From Paraphysomonas bandaiensis (lineage: Eukaryota > Chrysophyceae), in assembly GCA_965644295.1 (NCBI GenBank), contig CBFFRP010000425.1, positions 111,187-175,186 of the forward strand: 64,000 bases of DNA, in the 5' to 3' direction. The notes beneath the pieces are model-generated. The model had not been told where the DNA came from, made no database searches, and saw nothing but the letters and a program-made list of their open reading frames with translations. The number at the start of each line of letters is the position of its first letter. The stretch's first letter is position 1. This document shows, piece after piece, positions 47,065-58,897 of this stretch. The position numbers and the translations under genes are program-made.

Positions 47065-48549
47065 ATGACTGATCTTCCCTGGCCTAACTCTCTGAGAACT
47101 ATGGATAAACATAGAATTGAAGTTCACGTGCCAAAGGCCTCGAAGAGGTCATCCAAAAAAGCTGTCCAGCAACGGCAACAACATGAAATGCGCGCTGCTG
47201 TTGAGGAAATATTAAGATCATTAGCCGACGAGAAGGTTCAACCTAAAGCTGTGCCTAAAAAAGAAACTAATATTAAACGATCCGAAATCACAGCGCTGAA
47301 GAACTCTGTGGCGCAGTTAGAACAAAATGTAGCAGCACAATTTATGCAAGTTGAACACAATATTAATGCATTAAAAGCCATTGTTGATGATCTTCAACGA
47401 ACTGTTTCTCAGAGAAATGATAAATGGGATGCAGAGTTACGCTCTTGCATAGACGGAATCGGGCAAGTTGTTGAGAAGGATAAAGCAAAAACTATAAAAA
47501 CATTACAAAAGTTACATAAACAGCATGATAAAGATGTGAGCGAGCTTAGAGCATCTATTGGTGATGTGCAACGTGTTTCTAATGATGCTCTCCACAACGT
47601 GCAGCTCGACGTAAAGGCTTTGGCGAGGGCGGTGTCAAGCACCAGGGATAATGTTGACTCAATGTATGCTTTATATTCTACATCACTTGTTCTGTTCCAT
47701 ACAATGTTACATTATGCTCACTATTCGTGCTGGAAATGATATGATCCGCGCTTTTGTTTGATTGATAATCTGTATTTATTTACTATAGTCTTGCTAAACC
47801 CAGCGAAGCGAGTAATGATGCAATGAATTCCAGCATGGACCATGGTGTGGATACTGGCGTAGTTATTGATTCCTTGACAGCACGACTAAAGGCATTGGAA
47901 TTGAGATTAGGTGTGCAATGTATTTATTTGACTGATAATTGCATATATATGAAATTTTGCTTACTATGAAATGATTATAGGTGATGTGGAGCAGCAAGAT
48001 TTTGTTGACCATTTTGCTTCCAAAAAGCGGGGTGCCTCTCCACTTCGGACCAGCAGACGACGAGGAGTAATGAAAGACGAAAGTGGATTTGAGAGCACTA
48101 TGTCTTCACTGAACGACTACATGGAACGCACTGACGATGCTATTCGATCTCTACGTTCTAGAATACAAAGTAGCGAAGATGCAATCGAACATTTATCTTA
48201 TTCCAGTCGAGAAAATCGTCATGGAAAACTCTCATCCGCAAATTGCAAGCATGCATCCGATATCACAAAGATACATGAACAGATTCGATCGTTACAGGCG
48301 AAATTAAAGACTCTTGGAAGTAGCACTTCAAGGGCTTGTAAATCCCTTTCTGTGGGTGTATCAGATTCCCAACACGCTGCGCTATTGCTGTACTCGTGGG
48401 CTGATAAAGTTCACCGAGCATTTGAAATTGTTTCTGATAAGTTGGATATACAAAGTGAGCTCTGCCCGCGTCCCCGGATACATGACACTTCTCCAGAGGA
48501 TTTGACCAGACAGATAACTGCGTTGTTTTCATCCGGGAAAGATATTTAG
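47065..48549 (+). CDS. Coiled-coil protein of unknown family
   Basis: Three exons (47065-47663, 47789-47910, 47981-48549) give 429 residues; phases 2 and 1 match at the junctions. Long heptad stretches occupy about residues 35-195 (VAQLEQNVAAQFMQVEHNIN) and 255-345 (YMERTDDAIRSLRSRIQ). They are separated by a polar linker with the basic cluster RTSRRRGVMK. No signal peptide or membrane segment. A second ATG at 47101 (MDKHRIEVHVPK) could be the true start. I do not recognise it; a structural role beside the axonemal genes is inference. Confidence 0.7.
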
Positions 48550-48582
48550 CTAATATATAATATATTTTCGTCTATTACAGAT

Positions 48583-48750
48583 CAGGGCCTGGTAACCATT
48601 AATGGCCCATTAATGGTAGTCCAGTTCCCGGTAATTATAATGGCATTAATGAAAAATGTCCCCGCAATTATAATGGCCATTAATGGCCCTTTAATGGCTA
48701 TTAATACCTACTAACTTAAAGTAGATAGCACCATTCATATAATAGATAGT
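48583..48750. mobile_element. MITE copy c (long subtype)
   Basis: Starts with the cleanest left terminus, CAGGGCCTGGTAACCATTAA, only 33 bp after the upstream gene's stop. It ends with the same CTACTAACTTAAAGTAGATA extension as copy a, instead of an inverted terminus. Confidence 0.75.
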
Positions 48751-48837
48751 GTTGTGCTCCCTTAATTACTAATTTTTAGTTAAATAGCAGACTACAAATT
48801 TTAACTACTTCTCGCTCTCTACTGGTACATCATGATC

Positions 48838-49456
48838 TTCTTGCAGGGCTTCATGGAGGGTATAAACATCCCACAACATGTAATTGGCTCGTAGGAATGC
48901 TTGCGTTCGGGGAAAGGTATGGATGCATCTCTGGAAATTCTTGTAGCAGTATATTAAATAACTGACGGACTTTTGATACTAATTGGTTCCATCTCTTTGT
49001 AAGGCGAGCGTAACACTCTGTAACTTTACAAGTTGGGGCAAATATTGTTTCAGCTTTAAAAGTAAGCTGGAGTTAGAATCTGGAGTAAGGAGATACTTTC
49101 TTTCTTTTATAAAAGACAATAAATCGCCCCCGTGAAGTCTTTCATTTTCCAAAGTTCTGTCGAGTTCCTTGCGCCAAGATAAATCCGCATGTTTGGCACC
49201 CTTCTTGGTTACATGATTCACACTAGTCGTGTAACCTCGCTGTATATCTTGTTTGAGGCGATCATTGCACAACGAACAAATATGATACAGAGCACTGAGA
49301 GGATTCTCTGAATCCACTCGGAAGAAGACTCAGACTGTAAATTACACTGTCATCATATTCGCTTAATATACTGGATGGTATAATATTGTGTACTGCGGCT
49401 TCTTTCAACTCTGAGGAAAAATAGATTTTTATGAATGTTTTAGGTGAAATATGCAT
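48838..49456 (-). pseudogene. Transposase-like pseudogene (possibly hAT)
   Basis: The minus strand reads through two overlapping frames: KIYFSSELKEAAVHNIIPSS, then YLPQLVKLQSVTLALQRDGT. After an in-frame stop it continues as NFQRCIHTFPRTQAFLRANY. The order (a helical segment, a 'lqrdgt' turn, then a 'fp.t..yl' segment) is reminiscent of hAT-type transposases. The frame breaks and the MITE neighbours support a dead element. Confidence 0.4.
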
Positions 49457-49694
49457 ATTTGCAATGATTATTTTAGAGTTTTGTATATATGGGTACGTTG
49501 CTATGCATATTGCTCGTCAGAAAACTATTCTCTAAATCTACAGAGCATTGAGAAGATAGTGAACAAAGTTGCCACAAGTGCCTGTAGAGTTGCATGAACA
49601 TTGTTGTCTTATATTGTTCAGAGCTTCTTCGGAGTATAGAGGAGATACTATATTCTATATTAACTTAAAAACACTCAGTTCTATATATAGCAGT

Positions 49695-49789
49695 ACAGGT
49701 CATTAATGGTATCCCATTAATGGCCCATTAATGGTAGTCCGGTTACCGGCAATTATAATGGCATTACCATTAATGGTTACCAGGCCCTG
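49695..49789. mobile_element. MITE copy d (right end intact)
   Basis: The right terminus CATTAATGGTTACCAGGCCC TG is the reverse complement of copy c's left end; the left end is shortened (CAGGTCATTAATGG). The interior shares GGCCCATTAATGGTAGTCC with copies a and c. Confidence 0.7.
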
Positions 49790-50305
49790 TTACAGATGAT
49801 ATGTGTCAACATGTGCTGAAAACAATCAGTTTTTACATACAACAGTTAGAGCTCATCGTCTTAAAGCACTATATTTCCTTAAAGCACTAAAAGGTAGCTG
49901 TGCCATCCATGTTTGTGCCGATGGCAGCGCCAGTTCTTGCCTCTTTGATGAAGTTTTTGTCTCTTTGACGAGATAGCTAGAAAAAAAATGGTATAATGAG
50001 ATAACTCAACCATTTTGACAAGGTTGAATAACATACTCCACATTCGCTGAGTCTTGAGTCATATAAAGTTAATACTAAAACCTTTAAGTTATTTTCACAA
50101 CTAAAGATAACCATTATTGACACAAACTAAAAAAATTAAATTTGATTTTCTGATAGCTGCCAGCAAATACATTTTCCTTGTAACGCATGTTACATTGTTA
50201 AACATATTTAACAGAAAAATAAATGCATTAATTTTCATGCACAATGTGCTTTAACTTCTAATACAATAACAAAAAATATACACTTATAGCAATCAAACGA
50301 GCAAA

Positions 50306-51907
50306 TCACGCCCTCGTTAATTGTAATAACATATCAGACTTTTCTTTTGCCGCAGCAGCTTCCTGAATTCTAGATTCACCATCTTTGAAAGCTTGAAGCG
50401 ATTCTGACTCTATGAATCTGTTCAAACGGTCCCTTTCTAAGATTGCTTCTTTCTTTGCCTGGACCACATCGTCAACAGTAGAATATTTTTCCATTGCCGT
50501 CAAAACAATTTTCATTTTATTCTGCACTCGACTCAGGCGCTCCAATCGCTCTTCCCGTAACCGCTGCATACGTTCGCGCAGATGTGAACTTCGTCTAGGA
50601 TTGTCCAGTACTTCCTGGTACTCCTGAAGTAGAGGTAGGGAGTGTTGTATTTTATGCGTACAGTTAGATAGTGCCCGAACTAAGTGCATGATCTTAGGCA
50701 TGTTGTCTGGCTTATCCATGTTAGTATCTTCCGAGATGTCATCATCGCTCTCCTCTTCAATTGCGTCATCTTTTTCGTCACCACTCTCGATATCCTCTCC
50801 CTCACGCCCATTAAGGCGAATATCTTCCAAGTCATCAAGGTGTTTCGTTGCAGCAAGCCGACCTGTAGCCAATAGTTCTCGTAGATATGCTGGCTCCGGA
50901 ACAGTAGCAAATTCTATATGCGGCAACTTCCCAAATCGAGTACAATACCTTCGGTGAAGAAGCAAAAACGAACCCTCTGAAGTATTTTCATCAAGAAATA
51001 CCCGCTGGATGCACGCAGTGCAGACCAAATTAGTACAATGCAGACACTTTATTGTAGCGCTGTCGTTTTGTCGGCAAATCACACACTGACCGTAGCTGTA
51101 TGGGCGGGGATAGGTCATGGCCTCTTCATCTCGCTTCGCTTTTCGTGCAGGAAATTTGAGATCTTCATATTCCTGAAGGTTAATGTCATCGTCCAAATAC
51201 TGCCGCTCCAGCGACTTTTTGATCACTTTGGGTGGAGGTTTTAAAAGATATCTGTGAAATTCTTGCTCCTCAGAAGTGAGCATATTGAATAGTGCAACCT
51301 TCCATGTGCTGTAGCCTGCCTCAAGAACACCAGCTAAGTCGTCCAATTCCATTGTTCCACACATATATTTTTCACATAGCTTTCGCAGCACAGACGCCTT
51401 GTCGTGATATGATTCTGAGGCAGAGGGGTGTATCTTCGGCCCATAAAGGTCCATGTCTCGTCTAATTGGTGTCAAATGAAACACAATTTGGTCACGTATT
51501 TTCGGTATTAATGATTGCATTTTTCGGAGTGCCTCAGCTTGTATTTGAGGGTTATCGAGAGGAATTAATAGTTGAAAAGCGCTATCTGGTGGCTGCCATT
51601 GAAGCGTATACTTATCAGGACTGTGAAACCTCTCAGATGGATTTAAGGCAACTATCTGATCGTATATGAAATTCTTTTCCATCCATATATTCCTATAAGT
51701 GATGTTCTTAATTTGTAATAAATCTTTCTTTTTCTTCGGTTTAATTGTGCCGTACACAAAATTCCAAGTTTGATTAACTTCAAATTGTTCGATTTGTTTC
51801 TGTCGCAACACAATCATTTTCTTGGCGACCTTTTCTTCTCGTGCTTTCATCTTAGCCTTGTTGGCATCCCCCTTTATCAACCCGTAAAGCCCAGTTAATA
51901 CTTCCAT
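50306..51907 (-). CDS. Coiled-coil protein with central treble-clef/RING-like zinc site
   Basis: A single exon of 533 residues. A basic helical N-terminus (MEVLTGLYGLIKGDANKAKM) leads to a conserved-looking block (about 60-270). Residues about 287-340 have CVICRQNDSATIKCLHC, then LVCTAC and RRYC: regularly spaced CxxC pairs that could bind two zincs as in RING, PHD or FYVE folds. An acidic segment (about 385-420) and two coiled coils (about 445-533) follow. I cannot assign the finger to one class, so ubiquitin-ligase or lipid-binding function should not be assumed. It diverges from the coiled-coil LRR gene across the longer CATA array. Confidence 0.7.
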   Translation of the reverse strand: MEVLTGLYGLIKGDANKAKMKAREEKVAKKMIVLRQKQIEQFEVNQTWNFVYGTIKPKKKKDLLQIKNITYRNIWMEKNFIYDQIVALNPSERFHSPDKYTLQWQPPDSAFQLLIPLDNPQIQAEALRKMQSLIPKIRDQIVFHLTPIRRDMDLYGPKIHPSASESYHDKASVLRKLCEKYMCGTMELDDLAGVLEAGYSTWKVALFNMLTSEEQEFHRYLLKPPPKVIKKSLERQYLDDDINLQEYEDLKFPARKAKRDEEAMTYPRPYSYGQCVICRQNDSATIKCLHCTNLVCTACIQRVFLDENTSEGSFLLLHRRYCTRFGKLPHIEFATVPEPAYLRELLATGRLAATKHLDDLEDIRLNGREGEDIESGDEKDDAIEEESDDDISEDTNMDKPDNMPKIMHLVRALSNCTHKIQHSLPLLQEYQEVLDNPRRSSHLRERMQRLREERLERLSRVQNKMKIVLTAMEKYSTVDDVVQAKKEAILERDRLNRFIESESLQAFKDGESRIQEAAAAKEKSDMLLQLTRA

Positions 51908-53222
51908 TGTGGTAGACTATAAATCCAACTATCTCAGCAGCTCACCCGTCCCTCAATATACTCAACAACACAACCTATACTCGACACTACAGTGGGAGAG
52001 GTATTGGCTAGCCCACTAGATTCACCACATCTACGCCCCAATCATCACTACTCCCGTCTCTATTTACAAACATACCTCGTAAACAGAAAGACTATTTCCT
52101 CAGTAACTGCTGCATACATACATACATACATACATACATACATACATACATACATACATACATACATACATACATACATACATACATACATACATACATA
52201 CATACATACATACATACATACATACATACATACATACATACATACATACATACATACATACATACATACATACATACATACATACATACATACATACATA
52301 CATACATACATACATACATACATACATACATACATACATACATACATACATACATACATACATACATACATACATACATACATACATACATACATACATA
52401 CATACATACATACATACATACATACATACATACATACATACATACATACATACATACATACATACATACATACATACATACATACATACATACATACATA
52501 CATACATACATACATACATACATACATACATACATACATACATACATACATACATACATACATACATACATACATACATACATACATACATACATACATA
52601 CATACATACATACATACATACATACATACATACATACATACATACATACATACATACATACATACATACATACATACATACATACATACATACATACATA
52701 CATACATACATACATACATACATACATACATACATACATACATACATACATACATACATACATACATACATACATACATACATACATACATACATACATA
52801 CATACATACATACATACATACATACATACATACATACATACATACATACATACATACATACATACATACATACATACATACATACATACATACATACATA
52901 CATACATACATACATACATACATACATACATACATACATACATACATACATACATACATACATACATACATACATACATACATACATACATACATACATA
53001 CATACATACATACATACATACATACATACATCACATACAGATAAAACGGCTGAGGGGATATGTGAATTGTGGTATTCAAATGTAGCATATCCATCATAGT
53101 GTTTTATTAGTACTGAGACGGCGAGACTATTGCTGCATTAAAGTCACTTGTAGTTGTAGTTAGCTGAATTATACATTGTGTACTATATTTGTCTGTCACT
53201 GTTGTAGTTAGCGTCTGCAGGT
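51908..53222. promoter_or_regulatory. Divergent promoter gap with 0.9-kb CATA array
   Basis: About 200 bp of unique sequence lies on each side of the array. AACTGCTGCATACATA marks its left edge. No gene is supported. Confidence 0.5.
52111..53031. repeat. (CATA)n microsatellite, about 920 bp, uninterrupted
   Basis: About 230 perfect tetranucleotide copies from the CTGCATACATA edge to CATCACATACAG. No interruptions are visible, in contrast to the 15687-16391 array, so it is likely younger or more unstable. Confidence 0.98.
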
Positions 53223-56200
53223 ATGTCTAATCTTGGAGACACTGCGGGCTCAACGGCGTCGCAGCCGTCAATGGCCTCCACGTTCAAGGGACGTAATACT
53301 GCTAAGTCAGCAGATGAATTAAAGCAAGCTCGTGAATCGCGTGCTGCTGAAGCTCTTCGAATGAAAGATGAGCAGCTTCGAATATTAGCACAACAAAACG
53401 AAACTTTAATAGCTTCACTCGATAAGGTACTCTTGTGCTGTTCATACGTCCTCATATGAATGTTAATGTTACACTTTTCAGGTGGAGGAAGAAGCCAATA
53501 CCATACAAATGGCCAAACTGTCTGTGGAACAGGAGAATAGAACCCTGCGAGATAACAATTTCGAATTGCAGAGTAAGTCACGTGCAGCAGAAACACAGAG
53601 CAAGCGTATGCAAACAGAAGTTGCGGAGAAAGAAAAACAGTTACGCATTATGACCGACCAGAACTCTGAGTTACTTAGATTATTAGAAAGTGAAGAAGGG
53701 TTGACTGCACAATTGCAAAGTGAGGTATCTGAACTGCGTAGTGAGCTTGATGAACTGCGACAAAAACACGGTTCTCTTTTGACGACGGCAAAAACTCACG
53801 AAGAAATGTCCACTAAAGCAGCACGTGAAGGTCAGCTTCGTGCAGAAGAAATTCGACTCCTTCGGGCCGAAACAGAACAATTAAAGCAACAGAATTCTGA
53901 ACTTAAAATGAAGACCCAAGTTGAGGTCGAGGCATTGCAGGAACAACTTCGTGTGAGGAAAGAGAAACAATACCAGCTTCTCGAGAAGCTCCAGGCTCAA
54001 GAGGAAGCAAAGCGTCAAGCAGAAGACCAGGTGACGGGAATGGAAGAACAGCTACGAAGTCTTCATGCGAGGAATGTGGAGCTTGAGACTCAACTTCAGT
54101 TCGAGGGACGCATCAAACAAAACCTAGAGGAGACGAATAAGGATCTTCAGATGGAGAATAACAATATTCACTCAGCCAATTCAGAGCTTCAGACCAAAAT
54201 AGATAAGAGTGAAAAAGAACGTCTGAGAATGGAAGCCGAAGCTAGAGATAGTGGTGAGAAGCTTCGAGAGATGGCTGAGAAGGTGTTTCAGCTCTTGGAA
54301 AGGCTTAAATTGGCTGAGCTTGGAAAGACGAAGGCCATGGAGGCGCTCAAGAAAAAGGAACTTGATATGGTGGCACTCCAGAAGAAAAATGCTCGTCTGA
54401 TTAAAGAGAGCACAGAAGAGGGTCGAGCGCGAGTTAAGGCAGAGTTGGATGTGAAAGTACTGCAGGATCAAGTCCGAGCGCTGAAAAAACACAACTCCCA
54501 ATTGACTCAAAAGTGCAAAGAGGAGGCACGGGATAAGGTCCGCGCCACAGAAGAGAATGAGCAATTGAAAGAAAAGATGACAGTGACTGAGTCTCGTCTA
54601 TCGTTTTTGCTGAACAAGGTGCAGTCTGACGAGGAGGCTCGTGTCATCCAGGCGGAAGACAGAAAGAAGTTGGAAGCCCAAGTTCAGACTCTGACTGCCA
54701 AGTGTGAGGAATTCCATCATAAATTGTCGGAGACTGGTGAGAGCAATCGTGTCATTACCCAGGCGATGCGTCTCAAGCAGGAAGAGTTGAATGATATATC
54801 GATGAAGTACGAGGCGTTGTTACGAGAGTGTGAGTCGCGGGAGCGAAATGAAGACAGGGATGACAATACAGGCGCTTCACAGGACCTATCAGGAGCACGC
54901 CCCGGTGCACCTGACGACATCGATAACGTCCGACTGAATGAAGGGCGTGGTCGATTCTACGTTGAAGTCAAAACTGTCGGGGGTGGCTCCATGCTATTAC
55001 TCAGAGGGCGAAAACCGTTGTACAGAGACTGGCTCGATAGGCAGTCGGTAAACGATTTCCTTAAGCGCTGTCAGAAAACTACTAGATTTAGGGATATGAT
55101 TATCGAGAAGCTGGCATCCCTTTATGGATTGCTGATGGTCGAGGAAGAGGAGAAGAACAAAGTCGTCAATGAGGTTCAGGAAAGGGAGAAATTAATTGAC
55201 CACCTTCAAAAGAAACTGGTTTATATTCAGGACTGTTTAGCCACAGAAGAGGATGCAAAGCGACGAATGTTGCTGCGGTATATTCATTCTGTGAAAGAGC
55301 ATGCAGAGGCTGCCTCCGATGGGCTTGGAGGCGTGCTTCAGCTTCCAGAGTCGAATATTTCAGACGAGGAAGTGCATGCTCTTGCTGCGTTGTTGAGAAA
55401 TAATCATGCTATTGAAGAACTCAACCTCCGTGGAAATAATATATCAGACGATGGTGCAAGAGCTCTTGCTGCTGTTTTATCTGGACGCAGTGGGTTGAGG
55501 CTAGTGGATCTTCGTGCGAATAAAATAAGTAAAAGTGCCATCCGCATTATTGCAGAAGCGTTGGAGAGATCAGAGCGTGTGCGTCATGTTTATGTGCATG
55601 CTGGTGGAAAGATAGAGGCTCTTGGCACAGGGAAGTGGGCCAAGAGCCGAACGTCTCTCATGAATACCTCCACTTCGATAGAAGACAGAGAGGAAGGAAG
55701 TACAGGAAAACAAACAATGAATGTCGAAACTGTGTGTGTTGTTGATATCAGAGATAATGTTCCTGCCAAAGCCGCTCTGCCCTTTGATCCAAGTATGGCT
55801 GACTTTACGCAGTCAGAGAGTATAGACTCGTCAAACAAATCGTTCTCGCCAAAGAAAATGCTGGAAAGTACTGGTGCCCCGCCGAGAAGTGCGAATGGGA
55901 CTCGTTCCGAGCCCCACCTGAGCACTGTAAGCAAGACGCCAGCGAAACAGACTCAGGTCTCTCAAACATACTCCGTTCCGTCAAAGACTGACATCAAAAA
56001 GCAACAGAAAAAGGTAGGTTAGTTAGTCGTAGTTATGCTATGCTAAGCATACATTGCAGATACGGAAAAAGAAAGAGCTTGCCATGAAAGAGAGCTCTTG
56101 GCAGGGAAGAATGGGTGGACTTGAGCAAAAGAACGACAAGTCGAAGAAGAGTGTGCAGAGAGGAGAGCTTCCGCCGATTCATCTTGATTCTGAGAGTAGC

Positions 56201-56553
56201 ACTGTACGTATTTGATTTTGTGTATTGATATTAAGTAATTCCATATTTTGCAGTACGAAGAAGGCTCTGATAGCAGAGCTCATTCAGCACCCGAGGGTGT
56301 GCACGATACCGCCACGTTTGGTATATTGGGTGACAGTGGAGTACTAACCGCCAATCGGCCTGGAAGTCCAGAGGATGTTGTTAGACAAGCCATTGTTAAG
56401 GCCCGCGGGAAAGCGGGAAAGAATAAACCTGTCAGCCAGTCCGAGAAACGATTATTACAAAGGTAACTTCCGCAATAATCACTTCATTGTCCTCCTAATA
56501 ATTCATTGTGTTGTAGCCCTTTCGCACAGCCCATCGGCAACAAGAAAAAATAA
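53223..56553 (+). CDS. Long coiled-coil protein with ribonuclease-inhibitor-type LRRs
   Basis: Five exons (53223-53426, 53482-56013, 56060-56203, 56254-56462, 56517-56553) give 1041 residues. Residues about 25-520 are an almost unbroken coiled coil. A conserved-looking block (about 555-680) includes GRFYVEVKTVGGGSMLLLRG and a second coil. Leucine-rich repeats follow (about 690-770) with IEELNLRGNNISDDGARALA and LRLVDLRANKISKSAIRIIA. The rest is disordered and basic. The last tiny exon adds PFAQPIGNKKK and is supported by a 54-bp GT-AG intron; without it the frame would stop two codons earlier. The layout recalls ciliary or centrosomal LRR-coil proteins, but I cannot name it. Confidence 0.75.
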
Positions 56554-58897
56554 AGCTGCAATTGTATATGCAGAAACTGTTATAGCAATTACATAGATGT
56601 CATCATTCATTGTTGTCTGTCATCACCTAGCGGTACTATATAATTAATCGTTAATAAGTGTGTGCAGTTACCAAATTTGCTTCTATTTCTATAGTTAAGT
56701 GTTGGATAGTACCATCGCTGATGCAATATGTTTTCTTTACATCGCTGGAAATTCTATTTGGTGTACTGTAATTTGATTGTATTTGCAACATTAAAGTCGA
56801 TTAATGATACTTACGAAACTGATATATCGAAATAGGAAATAGTATACTAGATTACACAGAATACGATGCTCTTACCATGTTGAGTTTTGCTGTTTGTGAA
56901 CAATTAAAAGCTGTAGTTTCCAAGATATTAGAACTATATCCGTTACTCAAAGAATACAGTAGTAGCTAGCTGTAGTATGAGAACCAATAATATGATAGCC
57001 ATTGTAGTGATGAAACTGAAATATTCTGACTGTACAAGATAGTGACGATGTAAGATCGTACTAGAAATGGTTCGTGTAGCAGAGATAAAAAGAGTTGGTG
57101 AATGTCAATGAATGAAGTATGGTAACTCTTATAATTATATTATATTCTATATAAGTGTTAACGAAGGTCTTATTACTAAAAATGTCACTTTCTAACATAC
57201 CACTTACCACCATGGGTATTGGCTCTGAACGCTCTTTCCCCAAAATAGTAATCCTAATCGTTCTATTATTTTCAATTAGTTCTGACTCCGAAACGCCTAT
57301 TGCTAATATTAAGACATTAACTACTTCTACTATTTTTGTGCATTTATCCTAAAAGGTGAAAAAAAATCATACATATACGTACATGTACGTATGAAGTTTC
57401 AGCTATAGAAATATATAACTCAATAACGAATAGTGTATTGCAAGCTCCGAGTACTTTCCTAACCTTTTATAACACTACTCTCTTGATTGTACATATCCTA
57501 AATCTAAATTAAGTCGTTATAGTACGGATAAGGAATCTGATCGTTCTTCACATCATTGCTTACCAACAGGGAAGACCTGAGTGGACGACGCTGGACAGAG
57601 TTGTCTCGATACTTACTCCACTATTCTTGTTTTCTGTCAGATTTTTCATAGATCTCTCACCTCCTGTGTTTCCTACGCTGCTACTATCTGGCTCTAGTCT
57701 CGATGTCAACGTTAGGCGCCGAGCGTAAACTAAAAAAACACCTTCGAAACAGGCGCTGATCGCTGTCACGAGCAGAAAAGAATCGTATCATGACTATCTG
57801 TGCATGTAACTGCACATGAAACACATATAGTTTATACCACTACACTGTCTGATAGCGATATCCATGAGGACATTGATGTTCACTCTGCAGACTCAATGGT
57901 GAGGTGGTCTTGATCAGCTGAAGCTGTTGAACGAGGTATGTACTACTTCAGTTGATCAAGAGCATATTGAGTAGCAACACCAATGAGCTCACAATAACCA
58001 GCCGGCTAAAGTAAAATTCCATGTTTGGATATTGTGATCCATGCCAACTGAGGGGCTCTCCGTAGCGTGCGTATGTTTCGTATGTATGCTAGCTATCGCA
58101 TACACACATCCAGGGCGGTGGGTAAAAAAAGATAATATCTAGATATGACATGATGAAAACACCCCTTTTTATAGGAGAAACAGTCAAAAACCAGTGTTTG
58201 TTAAGAAAAGGGGGGTTTCATGCCATATATATTGGCAAGATATATGTTGTTTTATATTGGATGGATAATGTTGGATCCAGGACAGCATTTGAATGACAAC
58301 AAGCACTCAGCCTACTCGACGTAGGCTTGGTAAAACTCAAGATAGCAGTATTATGACTCGAGGTTCCTAATATCCAGGATATAGGCCGCAATATTATAGG
58401 AAAGACATGATTGATGAGTCATACCGTTGTATTTTCGTGTTGTGTGTTATGATGATGGTTGTATTTGCAGAGGAACGGTAGGAATTCCTACCCCAGAACT
58501 GGTACAGGTGTACTTGTAAGACCCTCAATCTAGCGGTACACATCCAGCGGTTTATACATAAAATATATGCGTACTGCTGTACATGTATGTATGTAGAGTA
58601 TGTACTGCTATATATGTACTGTACTACTGCTGTGTGTTCGGCGGGCCGGAGTATGCAGCAGATTGTGGGTGGCTTCTCCTTTCCAGTGGACCATACTGGA
58701 CATAGCCACACAGCACACAGCACACAGCACAGTGCTGCAGGAACACATTTCGATCTTGTAATTGCATGAACCCAAACCACTGGTGTGATAAACAATTGCA
58801 ATAAACTATTCTGATTAGTCGTTTCCATGTCATTCACAGTTAATCCTGTTGTCTCTTCTGCAGTGCATCAAGATCACATCAACCGCACTGTACATAT
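56554..58897. other. 2.3-kb gap, no gene seen
   Basis: The gap lies between two plus-strand genes. A small inverted repeat sits at 58154-58220 and TATG/GTAC-rich promoter-like sequence at 58565-58630 (TACTGCTGTACATG; ATGTATGTATG). Short open frames at 57155-57352, 57560-57769 and 58394-58837 lack recognisable features. Confidence 0.55.
58154..58220. repeat. Short foldback
   Basis: TGAAAACACCCCTTTT (58154-58169) is nearly complementary to AAAAGGGGGGTTTCA (58206-58220), with AAACA/TGTTT inside. It is a single copy in this window. Confidence 0.5.

Larger units (their letters stand above)
48550..50305. other. Convergent gap with two MITEs and a transposase-like pseudogene
   Basis: 1.76 kb holding MITE copy c (48583-48750), a transposase-like remnant (48838-49456) and MITE copy d (49695-49789). 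The rest (49790-50305) is AT-rich without features. Confidence 0.6.

Noticed and set aside
58394-58837. 147-residue minus-strand frame upstream of the urea-transporter gene
   Set aside because: It consists of Cys/Tyr/Val-rich translation of TATG/GTAC-rich promoter sequence, without family features.
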